64,000 bases of DNA from NCBI GenBank assembly GCA_963748295.1, contig CAVVIH010000008.1:496001-560000 (forward strand), written 5' to 3'. Position 1 is the stretch's first letter, and every line of letters starts with the position of its first letter. A program made the translations under genes and the position numbers. Below, one piece after another: positions 17,083-26,146 of the stretch. The stretch comes from CAVVIH01 sp963748295. GTDB lineage: Bacteria; Acidobacteriota; Vicinamibacteria; Vicinamibacterales; 2-12-FULL-66-21. The notes under the pieces are model-generated. The model saw only the letters and a program-made list of their open reading frames with translations, did not search any database and was not told the DNA's origin.

Positions 17083-18150
17083 ATGCACGCAACCATTCTT
17101 CTCCTGCCAGGTGATGGCGTTGGGCCCGAGGTCGTAGCCGCGGCGCGCGGCGTGCTCGACGCGGTTGCCGCAGCGTTTGGCCACGAGTTTTCCGTCAGCG
17201 AAGCGCCCATCGGCGGCGCGGCCCTGAAGCGCGGGCTTCGGGCGCTCCCCGAGCAGACACTCCAGGCAGCCAGAAACGCCGATGCGATCCTGCTCGGCGC
17301 GGTTGGCGATCCCGCCTTCGACACCGGGACAGGTGAAAGACCCGAAGCGGCGCTGCTGCAGATTCGGCGCGAGCTGAAGCTGTACGCGAACCTCCGGCCC
17401 GCCCGCGTGTGGCCGGGGCTCGAGGCCGCCGGCCCACTCAAACCGCAGGTGCTTGCCGGAACCGACATGCTGGTCGTCCGCGAGCTGACGGGCGGGCTCT
17501 ATTACGGCGAACCGCGCGGCATCGACGGCGACTCCGCGTTCAACACGATGCGCTACTCGCGCCACGAAGTGGAGCGGATCGCACGTGTCGCGTTCGAGGC
17601 GGCCCGTGCGCGGCGCAGACACGTGACCTCCGTCGACAAGGCGAACGTGCTCGAAACCTCGCGCTTGTGGCGCGCGGTCGTTACCGAGATCGCCGCACAG
17701 TACCCTGACGTCGCGCTGGCCCATATGTACGTGGATGCGTGTGCGATGAAGATTGCGCTGGCGCCGGCGAGCTTCGACGTGATCCTGACGGAGAACCTCT
17801 TCGGCGACATTCTGTCGGACGAGGCCGGCGCAGTGGTGGGATCGCTCGGCCTTCTGCCCTCCGCAAGCCTGGGGGATGGCCCGGGACTGTTCGAGCCCGT
17901 TCATGGCTCGGCGCCCGATATCGCAGGAAAGGACGTCGCGAATCCGGTCGGCGCGATCGCGTCGGCCGCCATGCTCCTTCGCGACGGGCTGCGGCTTCAT
18001 GACGAGGCGGCGGCCGTGGAAGAGGCCATCGCCGGCGTCCTGCAGAGCGGCCCAAAAACGCAGGACCTGGCCTCCTCCGGCGCGGCGAGCTGCTCGCAAG
18101 TGGGACAGGCGATCGCGCGAAGCATATCGTCCATCCGCGCGTCCGCCTGA
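17083..18150 (+). CDS. leuB: 3-isopropylmalate dehydrogenase
   Basis: NAD-dependent oxidation and decarboxylation of 3-isopropylmalate. The 355-residue product begins MHATILLLPGDGVGPEVVAA and carries the family segments RPARVWPGLEAAGPLK, RELTGGLYYGEPRG and the substrate/metal region ENLFGDILSDEAG (near 233-245), then EPVHGSAPDIAGKDVANPVG. Length is normal. No Shine-Dalgarno is obvious because the heptamer array reaches the start; translation may depend on that array's structure. It is convergent with glmS. Confidence 0.96.
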   Translation: MHATILLLPGDGVGPEVVAAARGVLDAVAAAFGHEFSVSEAPIGGAALKRGLRALPEQTLQAARNADAILLGAVGDPAFDTGTGERPEAALLQIRRELKLYANLRPARVWPGLEAAGPLKPQVLAGTDMLVVRELTGGLYYGEPRGIDGDSAFNTMRYSRHEVERIARVAFEAARARRRHVTSVDKANVLETSRLWRAVVTEIAAQYPDVALAHMYVDACAMKIALAPASFDVILTENLFGDILSDEAGAVVGSLGLLPSASLGDGPGLFEPVHGSAPDIAGKDVANPVGAIASAAMLLRDGLRLHDEAAAVEEAIAGVLQSGPKTQDLASSGAASCSQVGQAIARSISSIRASA

Positions 18151-18244
18151 TCCGCGAAAATCCGCGTTCCGTATTCGACCAGTCCGCGAAAATCCGCGTT
18201 CCGTGTTCGACCAGGTCCGCGAAAATCCGCGTCTTTATTCGACC
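18151..18244. repeat. 32-33-base tandem repeat filling the leuB-glmS gap
   Basis: Three copies, starting at 18151, 18183 and 18216, of a unit with two TCCGCG blocks followed by a TTCGACC block. The last copy runs into glmS, whose final codons (VE and stop) supply TTCGACC; units 1 and 2 therefore carry duplicates of the glmS end. The whole 84-base convergent gap is repeat. Only three copies with no spacers, so not a CRISPR. Confidence 0.8.
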
Positions 18245-20079
18245 GTCACGCTCTTCGCCAGGTTCCTCGGCTGATCGACATCGCACCCTCGCCTGACCGC
18301 GATGTGGTACGCGAGCAGCTGAAGCGGCACGACCATCAGCACCGGCGTCAGCAGCGGATGCGAGTTCGGCACGGTAATCAGGAAATCCTGCACGGGATCG
18401 AGCAGATCCTGGATCCCGTTCTGTCCCTCAGTCGTCAGCGCAATCACTGAACCGCCGCGGGCCTTAGCCTCCTGCACGTTGCCGATCATCTTCTCGAAGA
18501 CGTGGTCGTGCGGCGCGATGGTGACGATCGGCATCTGCTCGTCGATGAGCGCGATCGGCCCGTGCTTCATCTCGCCGGCCGGGTAGCCCTCGGCGTGGAT
18601 GTAGGAGATCTCCTTCAGCTTCAGCGCGCCTTCGAGCGCGATCGGGTAGTGGATGCCGCGTCCCAGGTACAGGAAATCGCTGCGTTGATAGAACCGCCGC
18701 GCGATCTCCTCCGTCAGCGGCTCGGTCTTGAGCGTCTGCTCGAGCAGCAGCGGAAGCTGCGTCAGGGCTTCGAGATGCGGCCGCGCCGCATCGGGCGACA
18801 GCGTGCCGCGAATCTGTCCGAGGTAGATCGCCAGCAGTTGCAGCGCCACCAGCTGAGACGTGAACGCCTTGGTCGACGCGACGCCGATTTCGGGACCGGC
18901 ATGCGTGTAGACCGTCCCTTCGGTCTCGCGCGTCGCCATGCTCCCCACCACGTTGCAGATCGCGATGCTCCGCGCCCCCTTCTTCTTCGCTTCGCGCAGC
19001 GCGGCGAGCGTATCGGCGGTCTCGCCCGACTGGGTGATGACGATCGCCAGCGTGTTCTTCGACACGATCGGATCGCGATAGCGGTATTCGGATCCGTAGT
19101 CCACCTCGACCGGAACCCTTGCCAGCGACTCGATCAGGAACTTGCCGACGAGCGCCGAGTGCCACGACGTGCCGCACGCCAGAATCGCAATCCGCTCGAC
19201 CTCTCGGAGCGCCTGATCCGGGATCTCGATCTCCTGCAGGAAGACGCGCCCAGTTTCCACCGACGAGCGGCCGAGCACGGTCTCTTTCACGGCCCAGGGC
19301 TGCTCGAAGATCTCTTTGAGCATGAAGTGCTTGTATCCGGCCTTCTCCGCCATCACCGGATCCCACGACACCCGCGTGCTCTTCTTCGATACCGCCCGGC
19401 CGGAGTAGTCGGTGAACTCCACACCGCCAGGCGTGACGACCGCCATCTCCTCGTCGCCGAGGAACACGACATCTCGCGTGTGGCTCAGGACGGCGGGAAT
19501 ATCGGACGCGACGAAAAACTCGCCGTCGCCGAGCCCGACGACGATCGGCGGACCGTTGCGGACGGTGACGATCTTGTCCGGGTCGTCAGCCGAGATCAGC
19601 ACCAGCGCGAACAGGCCGCGCAGGTAGAGGAGCGCCCGCCGCACCGCGTTTTCGAGCCCGTCGTCCTTCATCTCGCGCTCGACGAGATGCGCCACGATCT
19701 CGGTGTCGGTCTCGGTGATGAAGGTGTGGCCCTCCTTCTGCAGCTGCCGCTTCAGATCGAGGTAGTTCTCGATGATGCCGTTGTGCACGACGACGATGCG
19801 GCCGGTGCAGTCGCGGTGTGGATGCGCGTTCTCCTCGGTCGGACGTCCGTGCGTCGCCCACCGCGTGTGGCCGATCCCGTACTCCCCGTCGAGCGGATTG
19901 ACGGCGATGACCTCTTCGAGCCGCGACAACTTTCCCGCGCTCCGGCGCAGCTCGATGTTGCCGTCGCGGACCACCGCGACGCCGGCGGAGTCGTAGCCGC
20001 GGTACTCGAGGCGGCGAAGCCCGTCGATCAGAATCGGAAGAACCTGGCGCGTGCCGATGTATCCGATGATTCCGCACAT
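18235..20079 (-). CDS. glmS: Glutamine-fructose-6-phosphate aminotransferase
   Basis: Makes glucosamine-6-phosphate for cell-wall precursors. The ATG at 20079 gives MCGIIGYIG with the catalytic Cys2 that becomes N-terminal after Met removal; a longer upstream frame is rejected for that reason. The 614 residues comprise the N-terminal glutaminase domain (1-240) and two SIS sugar-isomerase domains (TQSGETADTLAALREA near 350; LGRGIHYPIALEGALKLKE near 485), ending in the canonical PRNLAKSVTVE. It lies 19 bases downstream of glmU, so the two UDP-GlcNAc genes are probably co-transcribed. No glmS ribozyme is expected or seen in this position. Confidence 0.97.
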   Translation of the reverse strand: MCGIIGYIGTRQVLPILIDGLRRLEYRGYDSAGVAVVRDGNIELRRSAGKLSRLEEVIAVNPLDGEYGIGHTRWATHGRPTEENAHPHRDCTGRIVVVHNGIIENYLDLKRQLQKEGHTFITETDTEIVAHLVEREMKDDGLENAVRRALLYLRGLFALVLISADDPDKIVTVRNGPPIVVGLGDGEFFVASDIPAVLSHTRDVVFLGDEEMAVVTPGGVEFTDYSGRAVSKKSTRVSWDPVMAEKAGYKHFMLKEIFEQPWAVKETVLGRSSVETGRVFLQEIEIPDQALREVERIAILACGTSWHSALVGKFLIESLARVPVEVDYGSEYRYRDPIVSKNTLAIVITQSGETADTLAALREAKKKGARSIAICNVVGSMATRETEGTVYTHAGPEIGVASTKAFTSQLVALQLLAIYLGQIRGTLSPDAARPHLEALTQLPLLLEQTLKTEPLTEEIARRFYQRSDFLYLGRGIHYPIALEGALKLKEISYIHAEGYPAGEMKHGPIALIDEQMPIVTIAPHDHVFEKMIGNVQEAKARGGSVIALTTEGQNGIQDLLDPVQDFLITVPNSHPLLTPVLMVVPLQLLAYHIAVRRGCDVDQPRNLAKSVTVE

Positions 20080-20098
20080 AAGGTGAGGTCCTGTCTGT

Positions 20099-21469
20099 TT
20101 ACTTCTTCTTCCTCGTCCAGCCCTCTTTGTTGACCTGCTTGCCGCGCGCGATCGCCAGGGATTCGGGCGGCACGTCGTCGGTGATCGACGAGCCGGCGGC
20201 CACATAGGCGCCGCGGCCGATGCGCACCGGCGCGATCAGTTGAGAATCGCTGCCGATGAACGCGCCGTCCTCGATCACCGTCGGATGCTTGGCAACGCCG
20301 TCGTAGTTGCACGTAATCGTCCCCGCGCCGACATTGACTCTCTCGCCGATCGTCGCGTCGCCCAGATATGCGAGGTGATTCGCCTTCGCGCCGCGCCCCA
20401 TCGTCGTTTTCTTCAGCTCGACGAAGTTGCCGATGTGAGCGTCCGGGCCGACGTCGGATGCCGGGCGAATGTGCGCGAACGGTCCGATGCGCGCGCCGTC
20501 GCGCACGCGCGACTCGGTGATCACGCAGTGGTTGTTGATGGCGACGCGAGACCCGATCTCCGAGTCGACGATCCGGACGCCGGAGTGGATGACGCACTCG
20601 CTGCCAATGCGCGTGCGTCCCTCGAGCTGCACGTTCGGATGGATCACCGTGTCGGCTCCAACCGCGACATCGGGACCAATCCAGGTGGTGGCGGGATCAA
20701 CGATGGTCACCCCGGCCGCCATCAGTTCGTCGTTCCGTGCGTTCCTCACCACGGCTCCTACCTCCGCCAGCTCCTTGCGGCTGTTCACGCCGGCGATTTC
20801 GGTCGGATCGTCCACCTGGAACGTCTCGACCGTCAGACCCATGTCCCGGAAAATCCTCACGAGATCGGGCAGGTAGTACTCGCCCTGCGCGTTCTGCGAT
20901 CCGATCTGCCGCAGCGCGCCGAAGAGCGGCGGCAGATCGAACGCGTAGATGCCGCTGTTGATCTCGGAGATCTCCCGCTCAGCCGGCGACGCGTCCTTGT
21001 GCTCGACAATCGCCGAAATCGACCCGTTCGTCCGGACAATGCGGCCGTACCCGGCCGGGTCTTCCATGACCGCGGTGACGACCGTTGCCGCTGCCCCGGT
21101 GCGCCGGTGGTGATCGACGAGCGTTCGAAGCGTCGCCGACCGCAGCAGCGGAACGTCACCCGACAGCAGAACCACCGTTCCTGACCGATCTTTCAGCAGC
21201 GGTTCCGTCTGGAGCAGGGCATGCCCTGTCCCCAGCTGCGGATCCTGAAGTGCAAAGAGCAGGCCCAGCCGTTTCGACAGCCGCTCCGTGATGGCGGCGG
21301 CCTCGTGACCGATCACGATGACCGTGGTGCTCGGAGCAATCGCATCCGCGGTACGAAGCACATGCTCGATAAGTGGCAACCCGCCAACCTCGTGGAGCAC
21401 CTTTGGCAGGCGGGACTTCATCCGGGTGCCCTTGCCGGCGGCAAGGACGACGAGGTGCAGGTCGGGCAT
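20099..21469 (-). CDS. glmU: Bifunctional GlcNAc-1-P uridyltransferase / glucosamine-1-P acetyltransferase
   Basis: Last two steps to UDP-GlcNAc. The N-terminal pyrophosphorylase domain has the nucleotide-binding LAAGKGTRMKSRLPKVLH (9-26) and further segments such as GTGHALLQTEPLL. The C-terminal half is a left-handed beta helix of hexapeptide repeats (IGPDVAVGADTVIHPNVQL onward) with the acetyltransferase segment GRGAKANHLAYLGDATIG and NCDG-like TITCNYDGVAKHPTVI. At 456 residues it is the usual length. It precedes glmS by 19 bases in one operon, with a TPR gene 37 bases upstream. Confidence 0.97.
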   Translation of the reverse strand: MPDLHLVVLAAGKGTRMKSRLPKVLHEVGGLPLIEHVLRTADAIAPSTTVIVIGHEAAAITERLSKRLGLLFALQDPQLGTGHALLQTEPLLKDRSGTVVLLSGDVPLLRSATLRTLVDHHRRTGAAATVVTAVMEDPAGYGRIVRTNGSISAIVEHKDASPAEREISEINSGIYAFDLPPLFGALRQIGSQNAQGEYYLPDLVRIFRDMGLTVETFQVDDPTEIAGVNSRKELAEVGAVVRNARNDELMAAGVTIVDPATTWIGPDVAVGADTVIHPNVQLEGRTRIGSECVIHSGVRIVDSEIGSRVAINNHCVITESRVRDGARIGPFAHIRPASDVGPDAHIGNFVELKKTTMGRGAKANHLAYLGDATIGERVNVGAGTITCNYDGVAKHPTVIEDGAFIGSDSQLIAPVRIGRGAYVAAGSSITDDVPPESLAIARGKQVNKEGWTRKKK

Positions 21470-21506
21470 TGACTATCTAGTGTAACGGGCCTTGCCCGCA
21501 AAGCCT

Positions 21507-22181
21507 TCAGCGGCGCGGACGGGGACGTCTCCGGAGCGCGGAAATAGACGAGTCGAGCAGCTCTCGACATGCGCCGAACTCTCGGAGGACGCTCAAGTCA
21601 GGGTCTTGTTTGGCGATCGACCTATTGTCTGGGTTCAGCTCGATGGCCTGGCGCAGGAACTCCATTGCCTGGGCATGCTGACCCTGGTCGGTTAGGGTGA
21701 CAGCCATAATATAGTGGCCGTGGTCGTTGTCCGGGTCGTCAGCGAGCGCCTGCCGAAGGTGCGTGAGGGCGCCGTCGGCATCTCCTGCGTTGAGCGAGAC
21801 GGTCGCTGCGTAAATTCGCTCCTGCGGGGTTCGTGGGCCGGTGGGCCGGTTCGCCGTTTCGCGCTCGCACACCCGCAGATACAGCCGGGCGCGTTCCAGC
21901 AACTCACGCTCGTCAGGAAAGCGCTGGACGACGGACCGGAAATGCTCCGCCGCGCCGCCGAAATCGTGGCGTTGAAGGGCGCGGACCCCGCTCTCGTAGA
22001 CCGCGATCGCCTCGTAATAGGCCGGTTTGTGCGCCGGCGGTGGGGGTGGCCCTGGCGCTGCGGAGGCCTTTCTCGTGGCGACAGGCTCCGCCGTAACAGC
22101 CTTGGCGAGCGGCTTACGTTTAGGGGAAGGAGCCTTCTTTTTGGCGGCCCGGACTGCGGCAGTCCGGTTGTTCTTGGCCAT
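21507..22181 (-). CDS. TPR-repeat protein with basic N-terminal tail
   Basis: 224 residues. Residues 1-50 are Lys/Ala/Pro-rich and presumably disordered, with a PGPPPPPAHKP stretch; the rest is helical with at least two clear tetratricopeptide units (AIAVYESGVRALQRHDFGGA and the ALTHLRQALADDPDNDHGHY / AMEFLRQAIELNPDN pair). No signal peptide is evident, so it is probably cytoplasmic and a protein-binding adaptor. It sits just upstream of glmU on the same strand, but nothing ties its function to amino-sugar synthesis. Function not recognised. Confidence 0.75.
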   Translation of the reverse strand: MAKNNRTAAVRAAKKKAPSPKRKPLAKAVTAEPVATRKASAAPGPPPPPAHKPAYYEAIAVYESGVRALQRHDFGGAAEHFRSVVQRFPDERELLERARLYLRVCERETANRPTGPRTPQERIYAATVSLNAGDADGALTHLRQALADDPDNDHGHYIMAVTLTDQGQHAQAMEFLRQAIELNPDNRSIAKQDPDLSVLREFGACRELLDSSISALRRRPRPRR

Positions 22182-22333
22182 CGAGGCACTCTGTCGAGTA
22201 AATCAGCCGCGTCTCCCCGGCCGTCGGCGAACCGGGACGAGTCGCATGCGCAGGGCGGCCCAAGACACTAACAGAGCGCCTGGGATCGGTCAAGAGGACC
22301 AAAGTCCTAGCCCAGCCGATTCAGTCGAATAGG

Positions 22334-23179
22334 TCAACGCACCAATTTCTTGCCACGTTCCAGGCGCTGATAGACGTCTCGGGTGCTGAGGTTGTACTTC
22401 TTGGCCAGCTCTCTGACGCGATCACGCCGGTCGGCGCCGCCATTTTCAGTTATATGACCAAATTCGATGGCTAAAGACTCGTCGTCTGGCGCTTCCACGG
22501 CCACATCCGTCGGGTCAGGCAGCCGGACCACCAGCGTGAACTCGCCACGACCTTCGGCCAAGCGCGCAAGATGGGCCGATATAGGGCTTACAACCAATTC
22601 TTCGTGCGCCTTGGTCAGCTCGCGGCCGACGGCGACGTCCACGTCTCCGACGGCCTCACGAAGATCACTCAGCGTGTCACGAATTCGGTGGGGTGCTTCG
22701 TATAAGACAAGGACGCCTCGAAGACGCGCGGCCTGTTCGAACCACGCCCGGCGAGCGGCACCCTTCGCTGGCGGGAAGCCGGCGAAATGGACGAGATCGT
22801 CCTGAAACCCGGCTGCTGATAGCGCCGCCATTGCAGCGCTCGGTCCGGGCACCGGCTCGACGCGGATCCCGGCCGCATGCGCAGCGGCGACCAGTTCCGC
22901 TCCCGGATCGGATACGAGCGGCGTGCCCGCATCTGACACGAGCGCAATGGATTCGCCGGCCGCGAGCCGCGCGATCAGATGGGCTGCCTTGCTTCGTTCG
23001 TTGTGCTCGTGAAGGCTCGTCGTCGGCGTCGAGATCGAGTAGTGTTGAAGGAGTTTGCTTGTTCGCCTGGTGTCCTCGGCGGCTATCAATGACGCTTCCC
23101 GGAGGACCCGAAGGGCACGGAACGTAACATCCTCCAGGTTGCCGATTGGCGTAGCGACAACGTAGAGGGTGCCTGACAT
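22334..23179 (-). CDS. rsmI: 16S rRNA (cytidine1402-2'-O)-methyltransferase
   Basis: Methylates the ribose of C1402 at the ribosomal decoding centre. ATG at 23179 gives MSGTLYVVATPIGNLEDVTFRA, the family N-terminus; the frame is open further upstream without family similarity. The 281 residues contain the SAM-binding tetrapyrrole-methylase fold with ALVSDAGTPLVSDPG (near 80-94), PGPSAAMAALSAAG and FAGFPPAKGAAR. The C-terminal extension (RVRELAKKYNLSTRDVYQRL) is a small helix-turn-helix-like tail. It is divergent from the DUF885 gene with only 23 bases between starts. Confidence 0.94.
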   Translation of the reverse strand: MSGTLYVVATPIGNLEDVTFRALRVLREASLIAAEDTRRTSKLLQHYSISTPTTSLHEHNERSKAAHLIARLAAGESIALVSDAGTPLVSDPGAELVAAAHAAGIRVEPVPGPSAAMAALSAAGFQDDLVHFAGFPPAKGAARRAWFEQAARLRGVLVLYEAPHRIRDTLSDLREAVGDVDVAVGRELTKAHEELVVSPISAHLARLAEGRGEFTLVVRLPDPTDVAVEAPDDESLAIEFGHITENGGADRRDRVRELAKKYNLSTRDVYQRLERGKKLVR

Positions 23180-23202
23180 GACTCCCCGGGCGATTGTACC
23201 AA

Positions 23203-24862
23203 ATGTATTCAGCCGAACCCTTGCCCCACTTCGTTGACGAGTACCTCGCCTACTTGTACGAGGTCCACCCAACGAATGCGACCTTCGACGGCGTTCATCT
23301 TCACGACGACCTCCTCGAGGATTACGGCCGCCAGGCCATCGACGCGCAGATCCGCACCCTTGGCGGTCTCGGCAGACGGCTGGCGGCCATCGACCCCGGC
23401 CGGCTGACCGACGTCGAGCGGCTCGAGAAACCGGCGCTCGAAGCGACCATCCGCGCGCGCCTCTTCGAGCTCGAACAGATTCGCACCTGGGAGCGCAGCC
23501 CGCAGTCCTACGCCGAAGTGCTGGCGACCAGCCTCGCCGGCCAGGCAATCTTCGAGTACGCCCCGCTGGCCGAACGGGCGCGGCGCGTCCTCTCCAAGCT
23601 GCGTCAGACGGCGCGGCTGATGCAGGCGGCACGCGAAAACATCAAGGATCCCCCGGGCATCTTTCTGAAGGTCGGTCTCGAGAGCCTTCGCGGCACGCTC
23701 AAATTCATCAACGAAGACCTGCCGCGGCCATTCGCGAACCTCGACGACCTGCACCTCCTCGGCGATCTCGCGGATGCGTCAACCGAGGCGGCGGCGTCGA
23801 TCGCCTCGTGCATCGACTATTTCGAGCAGGAAGTGTCGCCCGCGTGCCAGAGGATCCTTCCGGCTCGGACGGGAGAAGTTCGCGCAGAAGTTCGCGCTCG
23901 AGGAAGGGATCGACACCGGGGTCGATCGTCTGCTCGACATCGCCATGCGCGAGCTGCGGGAGACGCAAGAGCAGTTCAGGCGCGCCGCCTCGCGCTTGAA
24001 CGGCGGCGATCCGGTTGCCGCCTGGGCGAAGGCGAAGTCCGAGCATCCGCCCGCCGGCCAGCTCGTTGCGGTCGCCCAGCAGCAGGTCGCCGAGCTGGAA
24101 CAGTTCATCACCCGCGAGGGCATCATCACGATCCCCGAAGGCGCGCCGGTCTCGGTCGCGCCGACGCCGCGGTTCTACCGCTGGACGTCGGCCAGCATGT
24201 GGACGCCCGGCCCATTCGAGGCGCGGCCGCTCCGGGCGATGTACTACATCACTGACGTGGATCCGTCCTGGCCGCCCGACCGGCAGGACGAACATCTTCG
24301 CGATTTCAACTACGGCGCGCTGTGGGCGATTTCGATTCACGAAGTGTTTCCCGGACACTTCCTGCACTACCAGCACCTGCGGCAGGTCGACTCGAAGCTT
24401 CGCAAATCGATCTTGTTCTCGTCGTCGGCGTTCGTCGAAGGCTGGGCGCACTACTGCGAGCAGATGATGATCGACGAGGGCTTCCGCCGCCAGGATCCGG
24501 CGATCAAGCTGGGCCAGCTCGCCGAAGCGCTGATTCGGCTCTGCCGCGCGGTGGTGGGCATCCGGCTGCATTGCGAAGACATGTCGGTGGAGCAGGCCGT
24601 CCGCTTCTTCCGCGAGGAGGCGTTTCTCGAGGAAGCGAGCGCGCGGCGCGAAGCAGAACGCGGCACGTTCGATCCGTCTTACATCCTCTATTCGACCGGC
24701 AAGCTGATGCTCCTGAAGCTCCGTGAGGATTACCAGACCCGGTTGGGTGCGAAGTATTCGCTCCGGACCTTTCACGACACGCTGCTCTCGAACGGCAGCG
24801 TGCCGCTCTGGCTGCATCGCAAGCTGATGCTCGGCGAAGAGACCGGCGCGCTGATCGAATAG
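23203..24862 (+). CDS. DUF885-family metallopeptidase-like protein, one extra base near codon 218
   Basis: DUF885 proteins are predicted zinc metallopeptidases with an HExxPGHxxH-type site. ATG at 23203 gives MYSAEPLPHFVDEYL. The first frame runs to FEQEVSPACQR and then breaks near 23853-23865; the next frame supplies FRLGREKFAQKFALEEGIDT and the rest, including SIHEVFPGHFLHYQHL (about residues 377-392) and FVEGWAHYCEQMM, and ends with MLGEETGALIE at 24862. The combined length of 1660 bases is 3n+1 and yields about 552 residues, usual for the family. No clear signal peptide is seen. Because both halves are fully conserved the break is probably an error in the sequence. Confidence 0.88.
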
Positions 24863-24871
24863 ACTCAGACG

Positions 24872-25189
24872 ATGCCGCTATACGAGTACGAATGCGAAAC
24901 GTGCGCTCAGCGGTTCGAGCGCATTCAGAAATTCTCCGATCCCCTGGTCGACAAGTGCCCGTCCTGCGGCGGTCCGGTCCGTAAGTTGCTCTCGTCGCCT
25001 GCGATCCAGTTCAAGGGCTCGGGCTGGTACATCACGGATTACCCGAAGAAGGGCAGTGGCAAGGACACCGGCGACTCGGGTGGGAAAAGTTCGAAGGACG
25101 GAGCAGAGAGCAGCAAGTCGGAGACGACCACCGGCAAGGAGACGTCCTCGACGGAAACGAAGCCCGCGACGCCGGCGAAATCCGACTAG
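24872..25189 (+). CDS. FmdB-family zinc-ribbon protein
   Basis: Residues 1-45 form a zinc ribbon with two CxxC pairs, Cys8/Cys11 and Cys29/Cys32, in the form typical of the FmdB putative regulatory protein family (MPLYEYECETC). Residues 65-105 are a Ser/Lys/Thr-rich low-complexity tail. It starts 9 bases after the DUF885 gene and may be co-transcribed with it. Members are common but their function is not established. Its end overlaps convergent galU by 4 bases. Confidence 0.85.
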   Translation: MPLYEYECETCAQRFERIQKFSDPLVDKCPSCGGPVRKLLSSPAIQFKGSGWYITDYPKKGSGKDTGDSGGKSSKDGAESSKSETTTGKETSSTETKPATPAKSD

Positions 25190-26100
25190 GATCGCTCCGC
25201 CGGCTGGCCCAGATCGATCGTCCGCAGATAGTCCGTGAACCGTTCGGAGAGATCCGGACGCCGCAGCGCGAAATACACCACCGCTTTCAGGAATCCGAGC
25301 TTGTTGCCGGTATCGTGGCGCACGCCGTCGATGCGGCAGCCGTAGATCGGCCGCTCCTTCAGCAACTGTCGGAGGCCGTTGGTCAGCTGGATCTCTCCCG
25401 TTCGATCGGTCACGGTCGCTTCGAGCGCCGGAAAAATGTCTGGTGTGAGGATGTAGCGTCCGATGATCGCGAGGTCTGACGGCGCTTCGTCGCGGGGCGG
25501 CTTTTCGACCAGGTCGCGGATCCGGTAAACGCCCGGACTCATTTCCTCGCCGTCGATGATCCCGTAAGAGCTGACGTCGGCCTTCGGCACGCGTTCGATC
25601 GCCAGGACCGGTCCCTGTACCTGCCGGAAGACGTCGATCATCTGCTTGAGCGCCGGCGGCGACGCGTCGATCACATCGTCGCCGAGGATCACCGCGAACG
25701 GCTCGTCGCCGACGAGCGCGCGCGTCACGAGCACCGCGTGTCCCAGGCCGAGCGGCTCCCCCTGGCGGACGTACGAGAAGTTGATCAGGTTCGAGATCTT
25801 CCTGATCTCGGCGAGCAGCTCGGTTTTGCCCCGCGCCTCGAGAAACGTCTCGAGCTCCACCGACACGTCGAAGTGATCTTCGATCGCGTTCTTGCCGCGG
25901 CCGGTCACCAGGATGATGTTGTCGACGCCGGACGCGAGCGCCTCTTCGACGCCGTACTGGATGATCGGCTTGTCGACGAGCGGCAGCATTTCCTTGGGCT
26001 GCGCTTTGGTCGCGGGAAGAAATCGCGTGCCGAGGCCGGCGGCCGGAAACACGGCCTTCCTGATGACGGTCTTGCTGCGCGCCTCGCCGGCATTCGCCAT
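25186..26100 (-). CDS. galU: UTP-glucose-1-phosphate uridylyltransferase
   Basis: Makes UDP-glucose for polysaccharide and lipid glycosylation. ATG at 26100 gives MANAGEARSKTVIRKAV, then the nucleotide-binding FPAAGLGTRFLPATKAQPKE. Further family segments are DKPIIQYGVEEALASG, GLGHAVL, EPFAVILGDDVID and EKPPRDEAPSDLAIIGRYIL. At 304 residues the length is normal. An ATG 48 bases further upstream is in frame but would overlap the serS start, so the internal start is preferred. It is divergent from serS with 46 bases between starts, so the promoters must be compact. Confidence 0.93.
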   Translation of the reverse strand: MANAGEARSKTVIRKAVFPAAGLGTRFLPATKAQPKEMLPLVDKPIIQYGVEEALASGVDNIILVTGRGKNAIEDHFDVSVELETFLEARGKTELLAEIRKISNLINFSYVRQGEPLGLGHAVLVTRALVGDEPFAVILGDDVIDASPPALKQMIDVFRQVQGPVLAIERVPKADVSSYGIIDGEEMSPGVYRIRDLVEKPPRDEAPSDLAIIGRYILTPDIFPALEATVTDRTGEIQLTNGLRQLLKERPIYGCRIDGVRHDTGNKLGFLKAVVYFALRRPDLSERFTDYLRTIDLGQPAERS

Positions 26101-26146
26101 GCCGGAATCGTATCTCAGGAATCCGCCGCCGGTATAGGATTTAGAC

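Noticed and set aside
18151..18244. Tandem repeats as a CRISPR array
   Set aside because: Only three units, directly adjacent with no unique spacers, and no cas genes nearby.
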